Below, piece after piece: positions 35,933-44,098 of a stretch of DNA of 64,000 bases. The stretch comes from Rhodocyclaceae bacterium (GTDB taxonomy: Bacteria; Pseudomonadota; Gammaproteobacteria; Burkholderiales; Rhodocyclaceae), in the NCBI GenBank assembly GCA_020445665.1, contig JAGRGD010000049.1:62001-126000 (forward strand), in the 5' to 3' direction. Made by a program: the position numbers and the translations under genes. Under the pieces are notes generated by a model, which was given only the letters and a program-made list of their open reading frames with translations, made no database searches and was not told where the DNA came from. Position 1 is the first letter of the stretch. Each line of letters begins with the position of its first letter.

Positions 35933-37090
35933 ATGGTCACCGAACCTCACCCCACCGCCGACGAAACCGTGCTGCCGCGCATGAGCGCGGCCGAGCTGGC
36001 CCAGGCCTTCGCCGCGTTCAGCCAGGCATCGGAAGAATTGTCGTCCGCCTATGGCGCGCTGCAGGGGCAGGTCAGTCAACTGACCGAGCGCCTGTCGGTG
36101 CTGATGGAGGCGCTGCCGGCGGGTGTTCTGGTGCTCGACCGGACGGAGCAGGTCGTTCAGGCCAACCGGGCCGCGGAACGGCTGCTTGGGGCCGGACTTG
36201 CCGGCCAGGGCTGGCCCACCGTCGAGTCAAGCTTCGCACCGACAGAGACCCCGGGCGAATGGCGCCATGAAGCGGGCGCGCACGCCGCCCGCCTGGCGGT
36301 GGCCAGAACGCCGCTGGAATCCGGCGAAGGTTCGATCGTCCTCCTCCACGACATCAGCGAGACGCACCGCATGCGGCTTCAGGTCGAGCGTAACGAGCGA
36401 CTGGCGGCGATGGGCGAAATGGTGGCGGGGCTGGCACACCAGCTGCGGACGCCATTGTCGGCAGCGCTGCTGTACGTGGGGAATCTGTCCCAGCCCGAGC
36501 TGGGCGCGCCCGACCGGGCCAGGATCGTGGACCGGGCCCTTGAGCGGCTGCGTCTGCTGGAACGGCTCATCCGCGACATGCTCCTGTTCGCCCGGGGCGA
36601 CACCCAGGAGCGGGAGCGATTCGGCGCCTGCGAACTGGCTGCCGAACTGACCCACACCCTCGAGCCGGTGGCACGCGCCCGCCAGGTCGTCTTCCGGGAC
36701 GCCTGCCTGTGCCCCGATGCGCGGCTGACCGGTGATCGCAAGGCCCTGGCCGGCGCGCTGACCAACCTGCTGGAGAACGCCGTGCAGGCCACCCCGGCCG
36801 GCGGCGAGGTGAGCCTGGAGGTGTCCCGCGAGGGTGAACTTGTCCGGTTCCGGGTGCGCGACAATGGCAAAGGCATGGATGAGGATCTGCAGAGCCGGAT
36901 CTTCGAGCCGTTCTTTACGACACGCTCCGAAGGTACGGGGCTGGGGCTGGCGATTGCGCGGAGCGTGGCGCGGGCCCACGGGGGCGATATCGACGTGGCG
37001 TCGGTCGCCGGAGCCGGAACGACATTTACCCTGAGCCTGCCCGACGCGTCGGGCGCAGACGGCTCGGCAGCGGAAGACGTCCATGAGTGA
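35933..37090 (+). CDS. flrB: FlrB-type sensor histidine kinase
   Basis: A 385-residue cytoplasmic kinase without membrane segments. An N-terminal PAS-like domain (about 45-150; EALPAGVLVLDRTEQVVQAN) precedes the H box GLAHQLRTPLSAAL and the ATPase domain (VRDNGKGMDEDL, TGLGLAIARS). It matches flagellar FlrB/FleS kinases, which phosphorylate the sigma-54 activator encoded next to them. The start at 35933 lacks a strong ribosome-binding site; an in-frame TTG at 35870 is an alternative. Confidence 0.92.
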   Translation: MVTEPHPTADETVLPRMSAAELAQAFAAFSQASEELSSAYGALQGQVSQLTERLSVLMEALPAGVLVLDRTEQVVQANRAAERLLGAGLAGQGWPTVESSFAPTETPGEWRHEAGAHAARLAVARTPLESGEGSIVLLHDISETHRMRLQVERNERLAAMGEMVAGLAHQLRTPLSAALLYVGNLSQPELGAPDRARIVDRALERLRLLERLIRDMLLFARGDTQERERFGACELAAELTHTLEPVARARQVVFRDACLCPDARLTGDRKALAGALTNLLENAVQATPAGGEVSLEVSREGELVRFRVRDNGKGMDEDLQSRIFEPFFTTRSEGTGLGLAIARSVARAHGGDIDVASVAGAGTTFTLSLPDASGADGSAAEDVHE

Positions 37091-38480
37091 TGCCCTCGAC
37101 ATACTCGTCGTCGAAGACGATGCCGCCCTGCGGGACGCGGTGGCGATGACCCTCGAAATCGCCGGTCACCGGCCGGTGCCGGTCGATGGCGGGCCCGCGG
37201 CCCTGGCAGCGCTGGAGTCCCAGGCTTTTCACCTGGTCCTGACCGACCTGAAAATGGAACCGATGGACGGGCTGGCCCTGCTGTCTGCCGTCCGCGCTCG
37301 GCTGCCGCAGTTGCCGGTACTTTTGATGACCGCCTATGGCGATGTCGAGAAGGCCGTCGCGGCGATGCGGGGTGGGGCCTGCGATTTCCTGATGAAGCCC
37401 TTCGAGCCAGCCACCCTGCTCGAGCACATCCGGCGCTACGCCGTCATCCCCGGCGGAGGCGAGGACACGATCGCGGCTGATCCGGTGACCCGCAACGTGC
37501 TGGGCATGGCTGCGCGGGTGGCAGAGACCGACGCGACGGTGCTTTTGACCGGCGAGTCGGGCACCGGCAAGGAGGTGTTCGCACGCTACATCCACAGCCA
37601 TTCGGCGCGAGCCGCAAAGCCCTTCATCGCGATCAATTGCGCCGCGATCCCCGAGAATCTGCTCGAGGCCACCCTGTTCGGCTACGAGAAGGGCGCCTTT
37701 ACCGGCGCGGCCCAGGCCCAGCCCGGCAAGTTCGAGCAGGCAGAGGGCGGCACCCTCCTGCTGGATGAGATCTCCGAGATGCCCCTGGGCCTGCAGGCCA
37801 AGCTGTTGCGTGTTCTGCAGGAGCGCGAGGTCGAACGGGTGGGGGGCAAGAAGCCGATCGCGCTCGACATCCGCGTTCTTGCCACAAGCAACCGGGACAT
37901 GGCGGGCGAGGCGGCGGCCGGTCGTTTCCGCGAGGATCTCTATTACCGACTCAATGTGTTCCCGCTGGCGATTCCGCCCCTGCGCGAACGCCCTGGCGAT
38001 ATCGTTGCGCTGGCCCGACACTTTACGACCCTGCATGGTGAGCGACTGAAGCGCAAGGCCAGACTCTCGCCCGAAGCCGAGGCGGTCCTGGTCCAGTACC
38101 CGTGGCCAGGCAACGCGCGAGAGCTGGAGAACACCATGCAGCGCGCCCAGATTCTCGCCACTGGAGAGACCATCGGGCCCGACACCATCGGCCTGTGCCT
38201 GCCCCAGTGGCAGCCGTCCGGCCAGGCGGCCGCGACGCCGGCCGTACCCATCGGGCCGGTCGGTGCGGCAAATTCTGCCGCTTTGCCGGCAAATCCTGCA
38301 GCCTCCGCCGCGGGCGACCGGCCGAGCAGCATGAAGGATCTGGAGCGTGAGCACATCCTGGGCACCCTGCGCGAGGTCGGCTGGTCGCGCAAGAAGGCGG
38401 TCGAGAAGCTCGGAATCTCGGAGCGGACCTTGCGGTACAAGCTCCAGCAGTACCGCGAGGAGGGCTACGCGGTCGAGTAG
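37083..38480 (+). CDS. flrC: FlrC-type sigma-54-dependent flagellar activator
   Basis: A 465-residue NtrC-family regulator: receiver domain (VVEDDAAL, phospho-acceptor in LVLTDLKMEPMDG), AAA+ domain (Walker A LTGESGTGKE, sigma-54 contact loop KGAFTGAAQ, RFREDLYYRLNVFPLAIPPL) and C-terminal Fis-type helix-turn-helix (KKAVEKLGISERTLRYKL). It overlaps flrB by 8 bases. An Ala/Pro-rich linker (about 380-410) is encoded by a DNA cluster of CGGCAA/TTGCCG sites. It is the obvious activator for the sigma-54 promoters in this window. Confidence 0.95.
   Translation: MSDALDILVVEDDAALRDAVAMTLEIAGHRPVPVDGGPAALAALESQAFHLVLTDLKMEPMDGLALLSAVRARLPQLPVLLMTAYGDVEKAVAAMRGGACDFLMKPFEPATLLEHIRRYAVIPGGGEDTIAADPVTRNVLGMAARVAETDATVLLTGESGTGKEVFARYIHSHSARAAKPFIAINCAAIPENLLEATLFGYEKGAFTGAAQAQPGKFEQAEGGTLLLDEISEMPLGLQAKLLRVLQEREVERVGGKKPIALDIRVLATSNRDMAGEAAAGRFREDLYYRLNVFPLAIPPLRERPGDIVALARHFTTLHGERLKRKARLSPEAEAVLVQYPWPGNARELENTMQRAQILATGETIGPDTIGLCLPQWQPSGQAAATPAVPIGPVGAANSAALPANPAASAAGDRPSSMKDLEREHILGTLREVGWSRKKAVEKLGISERTLRYKLQQYREEGYAVE
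38266..38292. promoter_or_regulatory. Intragenic enhancer-like cluster inside flrC
   Basis: CGGCAA-ATT-CTGCCG at 38266-38280 and the palindrome TTTGCCGGCAAA (38282-38293, containing TTGCCG and CGGCAA overlapping) lie in the sequence coding for the linker between the AAA+ and DNA-binding domains of FlrC. They are about 230-255 bases upstream of the fliE sigma-54 promoter. Confidence 0.65.
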
Positions 38481-38521
38481 CAGGCCACAGCGCTGCGGCC
38501 TGCCGTGCCGGGTGGGGTCCG

Positions 38522-38537
38522 TGGCATGCCACTTGCT
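38522..38537 (+). promoter_or_regulatory. sigma-54 promoter of fliE
   Basis: TGGCATGCCACTTGCT matches the -24 TGGCAT and -12 TTGCT elements with exact spacing. Predicted transcription begins near 38548, about 32 bases before the fliE ATG. No CGGCAA/TTGCCG site lies in the flrC-fliE spacer, so the cluster inside flrC is the likely enhancer. Confidence 0.85.
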
Positions 38538-38579
38538 GTGCTAGACTGCAAACACCGCCTCTGGACGGAGAGTTGAATC

Positions 38580-38903
38580 ATGGACACCCGCGGAATCGAA
38601 CAGATGCTGACTGAACTGCGCTCCACCGCGCAGGCGGCCGGCGCTGCCAAGCCCGCGCAGGAAGCGGAAGGCGCAGCCGGTGTCGAGTTCAGCGAGGTCC
38701 TGCAGAATGCCCTCAAGGACGTCAGCGCGGCCCAGCAGGAAGCCCGGCAGATGTCGAAGGACTTCCAGGCCGGTGATCCGAACGTCAATCTCCAGGATGT
38801 GATGGTCAATCTCCAGAAGGCCAACCTGTCGTTCCAGCAGATGGTGCAGGTCCGCAATCGCCTGGTCACCGCCTACCAGGACATCATGAACATGCCGGTC
38901 TGA
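38580..38903 (+). CDS. fliE: flagellar hook-basal body junction protein FliE
   Basis: A 107-residue FliE, which joins the MS-ring to the rod. The family core FSEVLQNALKDVSAAQQEAR and the C-terminal DVMVNLQKANLSFQQMVQVR with LVTAYQDIMNMPV are clear. Here it is a single-gene unit between flrC and a terminator, with its own sigma-54 promoter, rather than heading fliFGHIJ as in many species. Confidence 0.97.
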   Translation: MDTRGIEQMLTELRSTAQAAGAAKPAQEAEGAAGVEFSEVLQNALKDVSAAQQEARQMSKDFQAGDPNVNLQDVMVNLQKANLSFQQMVQVRNRLVTAYQDIMNMPV

Positions 38904-38929
38904 GCGGTCTTTCGACCTGGCTGACAAGA

Positions 38930-38953
38930 TAAACCCCGCTGCGGCGGGGTTTA
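38930..38953. terminator. Rho-independent terminator between fliE and the ycgR-like gene
   Basis: TAAACCCCGC (38930-38939) pairs with GCGGGGTTTA (38944-38953) around a 4-base loop, with A-rich and T-rich flanks on both sides. It lies 26 bases after the fliE stop codon and 29 bases beyond the stop of the convergent gene, so it can serve both strands. Confidence 0.9.
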
Positions 38954-38982
38954 TTGCGTCTACGGGGGATGCGGCACCGCGG

Positions 38983-39798
38983 TCAGAGGCGGCGCGAACG
39001 GGCGTTGCGCTCACGCTCAATCTTCAGGATGTACTTCTGGATGGTGTTTTCGGCGCCCCGGGGCAGATCCACGAACTGGCAGCCTGCCCGCATCATGGTC
39101 ATGCCATTGCGGTTGGTGACCTGGAACATGTTGCGGATCTTCAGGCGGGTGCTGATGTCGCCGAATTCGGGCAGTAGCAGCGAGCAGCCGTCAAAGACCA
39201 TGTCGGGAGACAGCGCGAGCCCGCGAGGGGGTACCAGGACGCCGATGCCGCCGCCTGAGATATCGACCACGCGAGCCTCGAAGGTCCTGACCGACTCGTC
39301 TGCCGGCACCGGGATGTTGCACGTCACGGAATGGGCCACCGGCGTGATCAGCCGGAAGTACTCGCGGCGCTGCAAGCGCAGCAGCTTCTCGGGCCAGGGA
39401 ACGACGAGCGCCGCATGCCCTTCATGAACGCCGGGGCTGACCGGCGTGCAGGTGAACTGGACCTTGATCTTTTCGAGCAGGGCCGAGAAGGTAATCGAAT
39501 TGGCCTCGAGGGCCCGCTGTCGGGACAACTCATCGCCGGGCGCATCGAATACCAGTGTTGCGCCGCTGCGATCGGCGGCCAGAAGCGATGTGAGCAGGAA
39601 ATTGCGCTTGCCGTCCGGGTGGGCCGAGACGATGCAGCGCTGCTGGATCAGGCCGCTGAGTACGGCGGCCACCTCGAGTGGGTCGCGCAGGACGTATTCC
39701 GAGAAATTGTCGGCGTCGAGGAGTTCAATGCGATTGCTGTCGTTCTTCACGGCCATGGCGTCGCTTGCCGGGGACTCTGTCGGGGAGGAAGGGCTCAT
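38983..39798 (-). CDS. YcgR-like PilZ-domain flagellar brake protein
   Basis: A 271-residue protein with an N-terminal YcgR-type domain (about 30-135) and a C-terminal PilZ domain. Both cyclic di-GMP-binding motifs are present: RLQRREYFRL (RxxxR type) at the junction and VVDISGGGIGV (DxSxxG type) downstream. YcgR proteins bind the flagellar motor and slow it when cyclic di-GMP is high. The start at 39798 has GGAGA upstream. The encoded HD-GYP enzymes could set its input. Confidence 0.93.
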   Translation of the reverse strand: MSPSSPTESPASDAMAVKNDSNRIELLDADNFSEYVLRDPLEVAAVLSGLIQQRCIVSAHPDGKRNFLLTSLLAADRSGATLVFDAPGDELSRQRALEANSITFSALLEKIKVQFTCTPVSPGVHEGHAALVVPWPEKLLRLQRREYFRLITPVAHSVTCNIPVPADESVRTFEARVVDISGGGIGVLVPPRGLALSPDMVFDGCSLLLPEFGDISTRLKIRNMFQVTNRNGMTMMRAGCQFVDLPRGAENTIQKYILKIERERNARSRRL

Positions 39799-39831
39799 GG
39801 TATCTCCGGCGACCGCAGGTTCGAAGTGGTG

Positions 39832-40167
39832 TCATGACCTGCGGCGGCGCTCAAGGGACGAAGGCAGATCGTGGGCGACCGGGGCGGGGCTGTCGCTCAC
39901 CCCTTGCTCGAGGCGATACAGCCAGGCCAGCAACTCGGCGATCGCGACGTAGAGCTGGGGCGGGATGCGCTCGTCCAGGTCCACCTGCATGAGGAGTGCA
40001 AGCAGTTCCGGGGACTCATGCACATACACACCCGCCTCGCGGGCGCGTTCGATGATCTCGTGGGCGATCAGGCCCTTGCCCTTGGCGACGACCTTCGGCG
40101 CGGCTTCGCCGGCGGTATAGGCCAACGCGACCGCTTCGGCACGGAAGTCTTCGTCCAGTTCGCTCAC
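39832..40167 (-). CDS. FlhB C-terminal-domain-like protein (FlhX/EscU family)
   Basis: A 111-residue protein resembling only the cytoplasmic C-terminal domain of FlhB (AVALAYTAGEAAPKVVAKGK, HEIIERAREAGVYVHESPEL, RIPPQLYVAIAELLAWLYRL). The membrane domain is absent, as is the NPTH autocleavage motif, so it resembles the post-cleavage FlhB-CC fragment. Stand-alone copies occur in other flagellates. It overlaps the upstream FliK-like gene by four bases (GTGA), which suggests that the two proteins act together in export specificity. Confidence 0.85.
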   Translation of the reverse strand: MSELDEDFRAEAVALAYTAGEAAPKVVAKGKGLIAHEIIERAREAGVYVHESPELLALLMQVDLDERIPPQLYVAIAELLAWLYRLEQGVSDSPAPVAHDLPSSLERRRRS

Positions 40168-41372
40168 GGAGTTTCTCCGGAGGCTGGCGTCGTCGTGATC
40201 CGCAGGTGCTTGAGCGTAAGGTCGACGGCGGCAAGCGCTTCCTGCAGATCTTGACGAGCCGCGTCGAGGGAGTCGGCGGTGTCGCGGTCACCGGCCGTGA
40301 GGTCGAGGCGAACACCGTCAGGGGCCAGGCTCAGGCGCGCCTCGATGCCCCCCAAACGGGGCAGCGCCAGGCGCAGCGTCGTCTTCCAGGCGCCGTCTCC
40401 TTCTTCCGACCCGTCGCCTTCCCGGTCCTCGGGCGATTCGATTTCGAGCGCCAGTTGCTGGCCAGGCCAGATAGTGCCCTGCCAGGCGTAGGTGTTCGTC
40501 GCCAGGGCGTCGAGTTGCTGGTGCACCAGAGGCATCAGCCGCTCGGGAACGGGCTGCGCCGAGTTCTGGCCGATGTGGCGTTGTGTCGCGACGCCCTGGT
40601 TGGCTGCCTGCACCTCTTCGGCGTCCTGGCCGAGGGCCGCAGCGACCGAGCCTGTCGTCGAGGGGGGTGCCGGCGCCGGCGCGGACTGCGCCGGGGCGGG
40701 CTGGGCGCCGCTGGTGGATGCTGCCGTTGCTGACGGCGTGGCCGAGGGCAGCAGTCCGCTCAGCCCCGAATTGCGTCCTCGGGTCAGGAGGCTTTGCGGT
40801 TGCTTGAGCAGGCTCTCGGTGCTCACCGCGCCCGACAGCCAGCGGGCGAGCTGGGCTTCATAGAACAGGCCGCTCTCAGCGATCGCCTGGCGGAGCGCCG
40901 GGGCGATCTGGGCGGCAACCTGACTCGGGTTCTGGGGCGGTACCGGCAGCAGCGGCTGTCCGCCGGCGAGGGTCGCCGGGGGCGGGGCGGGCTGGCCGGT
41001 CAACAGGAAGCTGATCATACGCCCGGTCTGACTGAGATTGGTCGCGACGGCGGCGCTGCCCGGATCGGCGATCGTCGCGACCAGGGCCTTGGGCGACGCA
41101 TGCGTGACGACAAGGTCGAGGGTCTGTCCCGAGCGGGCGGTGTTGCGAGGCAGGGTGAGGGTGTACTCGCGACCGTCGATCAGGGCGCGGAAGGTGTTTG
41201 CCGACTTGGCTTCGCGCAGGCTCGCCAGAATACGGTCGCCCGGCAGAAAATCCGGGAGGTCTTCCGAGATGGGCTGGGCGTTCTTGAGCGCACCGACCTC
41301 CCGCGGCTCCTTCGAGAAGAAGGTGGCCTCGGAGAGCAGCCGCAGCCTGGCGGTGAGGTCAGCCGGGATCAT
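40164..41372 (-). CDS. second FliK-like hook-length-control protein
   Basis: A 402-residue protein with a globular N-terminal third, a long A/P/S/T/Q-rich linker (about 135-285) and a C-terminal FliK_C-like region (KTTLRLALPRLGGIEARLSL, then SLDAARQDLQEALAAVDLTL). The arrangement resembles FliK but is distinct from fliK at 29044-30363. It is translationally coupled to the FlhB-C-like gene. It might be a regulator of a second export switch or a paralogue of FliK; its role is inferred only. Confidence 0.8.
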   Translation of the reverse strand: MIPADLTARLRLLSEATFFSKEPREVGALKNAQPISEDLPDFLPGDRILASLREAKSANTFRALIDGREYTLTLPRNTARSGQTLDLVVTHASPKALVATIADPGSAAVATNLSQTGRMISFLLTGQPAPPPATLAGGQPLLPVPPQNPSQVAAQIAPALRQAIAESGLFYEAQLARWLSGAVSTESLLKQPQSLLTRGRNSGLSGLLPSATPSATAASTSGAQPAPAQSAPAPAPPSTTGSVAAALGQDAEEVQAANQGVATQRHIGQNSAQPVPERLMPLVHQQLDALATNTYAWQGTIWPGQQLALEIESPEDREGDGSEEGDGAWKTTLRLALPRLGGIEARLSLAPDGVRLDLTAGDRDTADSLDAARQDLQEALAAVDLTLKHLRITTTPASGETP

Positions 41373-41396
41373 CGTTCGCCCCCGATCTCCGACCCG

Positions 41397-41741
41397 TCAG
41401 CGCGATTGCCGAAACGCGCCGTAGGTGCGATCGAGGTCGAGAGACCGATCCTTCCGTGCGAGCAGATCCCGCAGGCTGTCGCGCATCGGTCCGACGACCT
41501 CGCGGATTCGGTGATCATGGCCCTGCATCTCGCGGATCAGGGTGCCGATCCGCGCCTGCTGCGGGATCGGCAGTTGAGCCGCTCCGGTGGGGGGCAGGGC
41601 CGCGATGGCCTCCCGCTGACGAACCAGGTCGTCGTTCAGGGAGAGCAGTTCATCCCAGGCGTTCGCCTGGGCCGCCTCGACCATGCGGCGGGAGACCGTC
41701 GCCATGTCTTCGAATCGATGGAGGAGGTCGGAGCCCGGCAT
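41397..41741 (-). CDS. fliT: FliT-like flagellar chaperone
   Basis: A 114-residue, helical protein in the usual FliT position after fliS. It has the N-terminal helix LLHRFEDMATVSRRMVEAAQ, the WDELLSLNDDLVRQREAI stretch typical of the family and a basic C-terminus. FliT-type proteins chaperone the filament cap FliD and can control flagellar transcription. The ATG at 41741, 4 bases after the fliS stop, is preferred to an upstream extension into fliS. Confidence 0.8.
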   Translation of the reverse strand: MPGSDLLHRFEDMATVSRRMVEAAQANAWDELLSLNDDLVRQREAIAALPPTGAAQLPIPQQARIGTLIREMQGHDHRIREVVGPMRDSLRDLLARKDRSLDLDRTYGAFRQSR

Positions 41742-41745
41742 GGGT

Positions 41746-42156
41746 TCAGGCCGTCTCGGCAGCCATGTCCGCAATGTCGAGCCACGCACCACGCAACTCG
41801 GTCAGCAGCCCGCTGACCTCGTCAAGAGCGGGGCGGCTGTTCTGCAGGTTGGCCTGGAGGAGGCGCTGAGCCATGTATTCGTAGAGCGCCGCCAGCCGGC
41901 CGGACAACTCGCCGCCGGCCTCCATGTCGAGGCTTGCCTTGAGGCCATTTGAGATGATGTTGATGGCCTTGGAAATGGCCTGGCCTTTGCCCGGGATGTC
42001 GCCCGACTCCATCGCTACCGCCGCGGAATTGACCGACAGCAGAGCGCCGTCGTAGAGCATGACGATCAGCTGGTGGGGGCTGGCGGTGCTGACTTTAGTT
42101 TCGACGCCGACCCGTGCATAGGCGCTGGCTGCCGTGTTCTTCTGACCAAACATCAA
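41746..42156 (-). CDS. fliS: flagellin export chaperone FliS
   Basis: A 136-residue FliS with the family start NTAASAYARVGVETKVSTAS, LIVMLYDGALLSVNSAAVAM and a KGQAISKAINIISNGLKASL helix. FliS binds the C-terminal helix of flagellin and prevents premature polymerisation. It lies 17 bases after fliD. Confidence 0.97.
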   Translation of the reverse strand: MMFGQKNTAASAYARVGVETKVSTASPHQLIVMLYDGALLSVNSAAVAMESGDIPGKGQAISKAINIISNGLKASLDMEAGGELSGRLAALYEYMAQRLLQANLQNSRPALDEVSGLLTELRGAWLDIADMAAETA

Positions 42157-42173
42157 TGATTTCTCCGTGGGTG

Positions 42174-43586
42174 TCAGCTGCTGCCGCTCAGACCCTGCAG
42201 GGCGGTCAGTTGCTGGGCGAGGAACGAACTCGTGCCGTTCATGCTCGCCATCAGGGTGTCCAGAGCGGCGTACTGCCGCCGGTAGCGATCCTCGATTGCC
42301 GTCATGCGGAGTTCGAGTTGCTCGATCCGGTCGTTGAAGCCTTCCTTGGTCTGGTTATAGCTCGCCGTTCTCGATTCGATGGTGCCCTCGACGCCGAGCA
42401 TCGTCCCGAGGCGTTCGGAGAACTGTGTTGCAAGGCCGGTCACGGTTCCGTTGCCGGCGAACAGACCCGCCACGTCAAGGGCAGGATCTGAGAGTGCCTC
42501 GTCCAGACGGGCACTGTCGATTTCCATGTTGCCTTCGATCGAGAAGCGGATGCCGATGTCCGACAGGCGATTCAGGCCGCCCACCGTCGCGCTCAGGTCG
42601 GACGAGCCGATGGTGCGCAACTGGTCGCGAATCGAGCGCACGGAGGCATCGGAATTGAGGGTGCCCGAGGTGCCGGAATCGGCATTGAAGCTGGTCTCGG
42701 TGCGAATCAGACTGTTGAGGTCGTTGAAGGCGGTGACGAAGGCCTGGATCTTGGCCTTGACCGCGTCCGAGTCCTGAGACACCGCCAGGGTCGTTGGCGA
42801 ACCTTCGTTTTCGGCGGTGAGGTTCAGGGTCACGCCCTGAATCGCGTCGGTGACGACGTTGGACGAGGCCGTGATGTTGATGCCGTCCACGACCAGGCTG
42901 GCGTCAGCGGCCGGAACGGTCTGCTCCATCGAGCCGGCGAGGGGCGCCGTCGGATCGAAATCGAAACCTGCAAGTCCCGACAGACGGACGACGTTGTTCG
43001 TGCCGGAATCCTTGGGGCTGATCACCAGCCGCGCCGGATTGGCGCTGCCGTCGTTGATGATCGAGGCCGTGACGTCGGCGTCGAGATCGTTGATTGCGTC
43101 GCGAAGGCCCTCGAGCGTGTTGTTCTCGGTGGTGATGGTGACCGGGTAGGTTCGCGCGGCATCCGGCGTGTAGGCGCCGCCCGTGAGGGTGCCCAGCTCA
43201 AGGGTCAGGGTGCCGGTGGGGATCGTGGCGGTGCTGCTCGCCATGCCGGGCGCGGCCAGCTTCTGGGTTGCGGCGAGGGATTTCACCTCGACGCTGTGGT
43301 TCGCCACCGTCGCCGTCGTGCCGGCCGATGCGCTGAACACCGTGCTGTCGCCGACCGAGGTCTTGAAGACGGAAAAATCTGCCGCCGTCTTGATGTTGTT
43401 TGCCGCCGTCTGGAGCGCCGACATGGCGCTCTTGACGCGGCCGAGTGCCGATAGCCGCGTGTCGACGGTGCTGATGCGCGACTGCAACTGGGTGATCGGC
43501 TGCCGTTCGAGTTGCATCAGCTGACTGATGATGGACTCGACGGCGAGTCCGGAACCCAGGCCTGCCGAAGTGATCGTGCCGGCCAT
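42174..43586 (-). CDS. fliD: flagellar filament cap protein FliD
   Basis: A 470-residue filament cap (HAP2). N-terminal SAGLGSGLAVESIISQLMQL with RQPITQLQSRISTVDTRLSA, a central variable region and the C-terminal LELRMTAIEDRYRRQYAALD ... MNGTSSFLAQQLTALQG block are typical. It caps the filament and folds flagellin at the tip. Located between flaG and fliS. Confidence 0.97.
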   Translation of the reverse strand: MAGTITSAGLGSGLAVESIISQLMQLERQPITQLQSRISTVDTRLSALGRVKSAMSALQTAANNIKTAADFSVFKTSVGDSTVFSASAGTTATVANHSVEVKSLAATQKLAAPGMASSTATIPTGTLTLELGTLTGGAYTPDAARTYPVTITTENNTLEGLRDAINDLDADVTASIINDGSANPARLVISPKDSGTNNVVRLSGLAGFDFDPTAPLAGSMEQTVPAADASLVVDGINITASSNVVTDAIQGVTLNLTAENEGSPTTLAVSQDSDAVKAKIQAFVTAFNDLNSLIRTETSFNADSGTSGTLNSDASVRSIRDQLRTIGSSDLSATVGGLNRLSDIGIRFSIEGNMEIDSARLDEALSDPALDVAGLFAGNGTVTGLATQFSERLGTMLGVEGTIESRTASYNQTKEGFNDRIEQLELRMTAIEDRYRRQYAALDTLMASMNGTSSFLAQQLTALQGLSGSS

Positions 43587-43602
43587 TGTCGCCTCCTGCC
43601 AA

Positions 43603-44022
43603 TCAGGCCTTTTGTTCGAGGAGGAGCCCGCTGAGCTTGTCCAGCGCCTTGGCGATGGACAGGATTTCCTCGCTCGGGATCTGTCGGATGACTTGGTCGG
43701 TGGCGCCGTCCATGACTTTCACGACGGTACGGCCGGTGTCATCGTCGACCGTGAATTGCAAGTTGTGTGCCACGGGTTCGACCACGCGGCGGATGTTCTC
43801 CAGCGCGCGCTCGAGTTGCTGGCGGTCGACCGGGGAGCCGGACTTGGCCTCATCACCCTTGGCGACCTCTGGTGACTGGCGGGCCCGATCGGCCTCGGCG
43901 ACCGTGCTTCGCCGCTCGGCTTGTTGCGCCTTGGGGTCTTCCTGGGCCGGTGCCTGGCGCGCCTGGAGTGCCGTGGATTGCGTCAGGGCGAGCTGGCTGG
44001 CGGGTATCGATTGGACGGACAT
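43603..44022 (-). CDS. flaG: FlaG-family protein
   Basis: A 139-residue FlaG. The N-terminal half is disordered and rich in Q/A/E/R. The C-terminal half has the family core ENIRRVVEPVAHNLQFTVDD with TGRTVVKVMDGATDQVIRQI and PSEEILSIAKALDKLSGL. FlaG influences filament length in some species. It follows fliC2 after a 76-base spacer holding a strong hairpin. Confidence 0.95.
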   Translation of the reverse strand: MSVQSIPASQLALTQSTALQARQAPAQEDPKAQQAERRSTVAEADRARQSPEVAKGDEAKSGSPVDRQQLERALENIRRVVEPVAHNLQFTVDDDTGRTVVKVMDGATDQVIRQIPSEEILSIAKALDKLSGLLLEQKA

Positions 44023-44044
44023 GATGTACCTCCGCGGATTGCAA

Positions 44045-44078
44045 GCGCGGGAGAGGGCCTTACAGCCGTCTCCCGCGC
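44045..44078 (-). terminator. Hairpin between fliC2 and flaG
   Basis: GCGCGGGAGA (44045-44054) pairs perfectly with TCTCCCGCGC (44069-44078) around a 14-base loop, 20 bases after the fliC2 stop codon. There is no long T run, so it may act as a partial terminator or stabiliser that makes flagellin mRNA more abundant than flaG-fliDST mRNA. Confidence 0.55.
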
Positions 44079-44098
44079 GTTACCTCTGGAAGTCCGCC

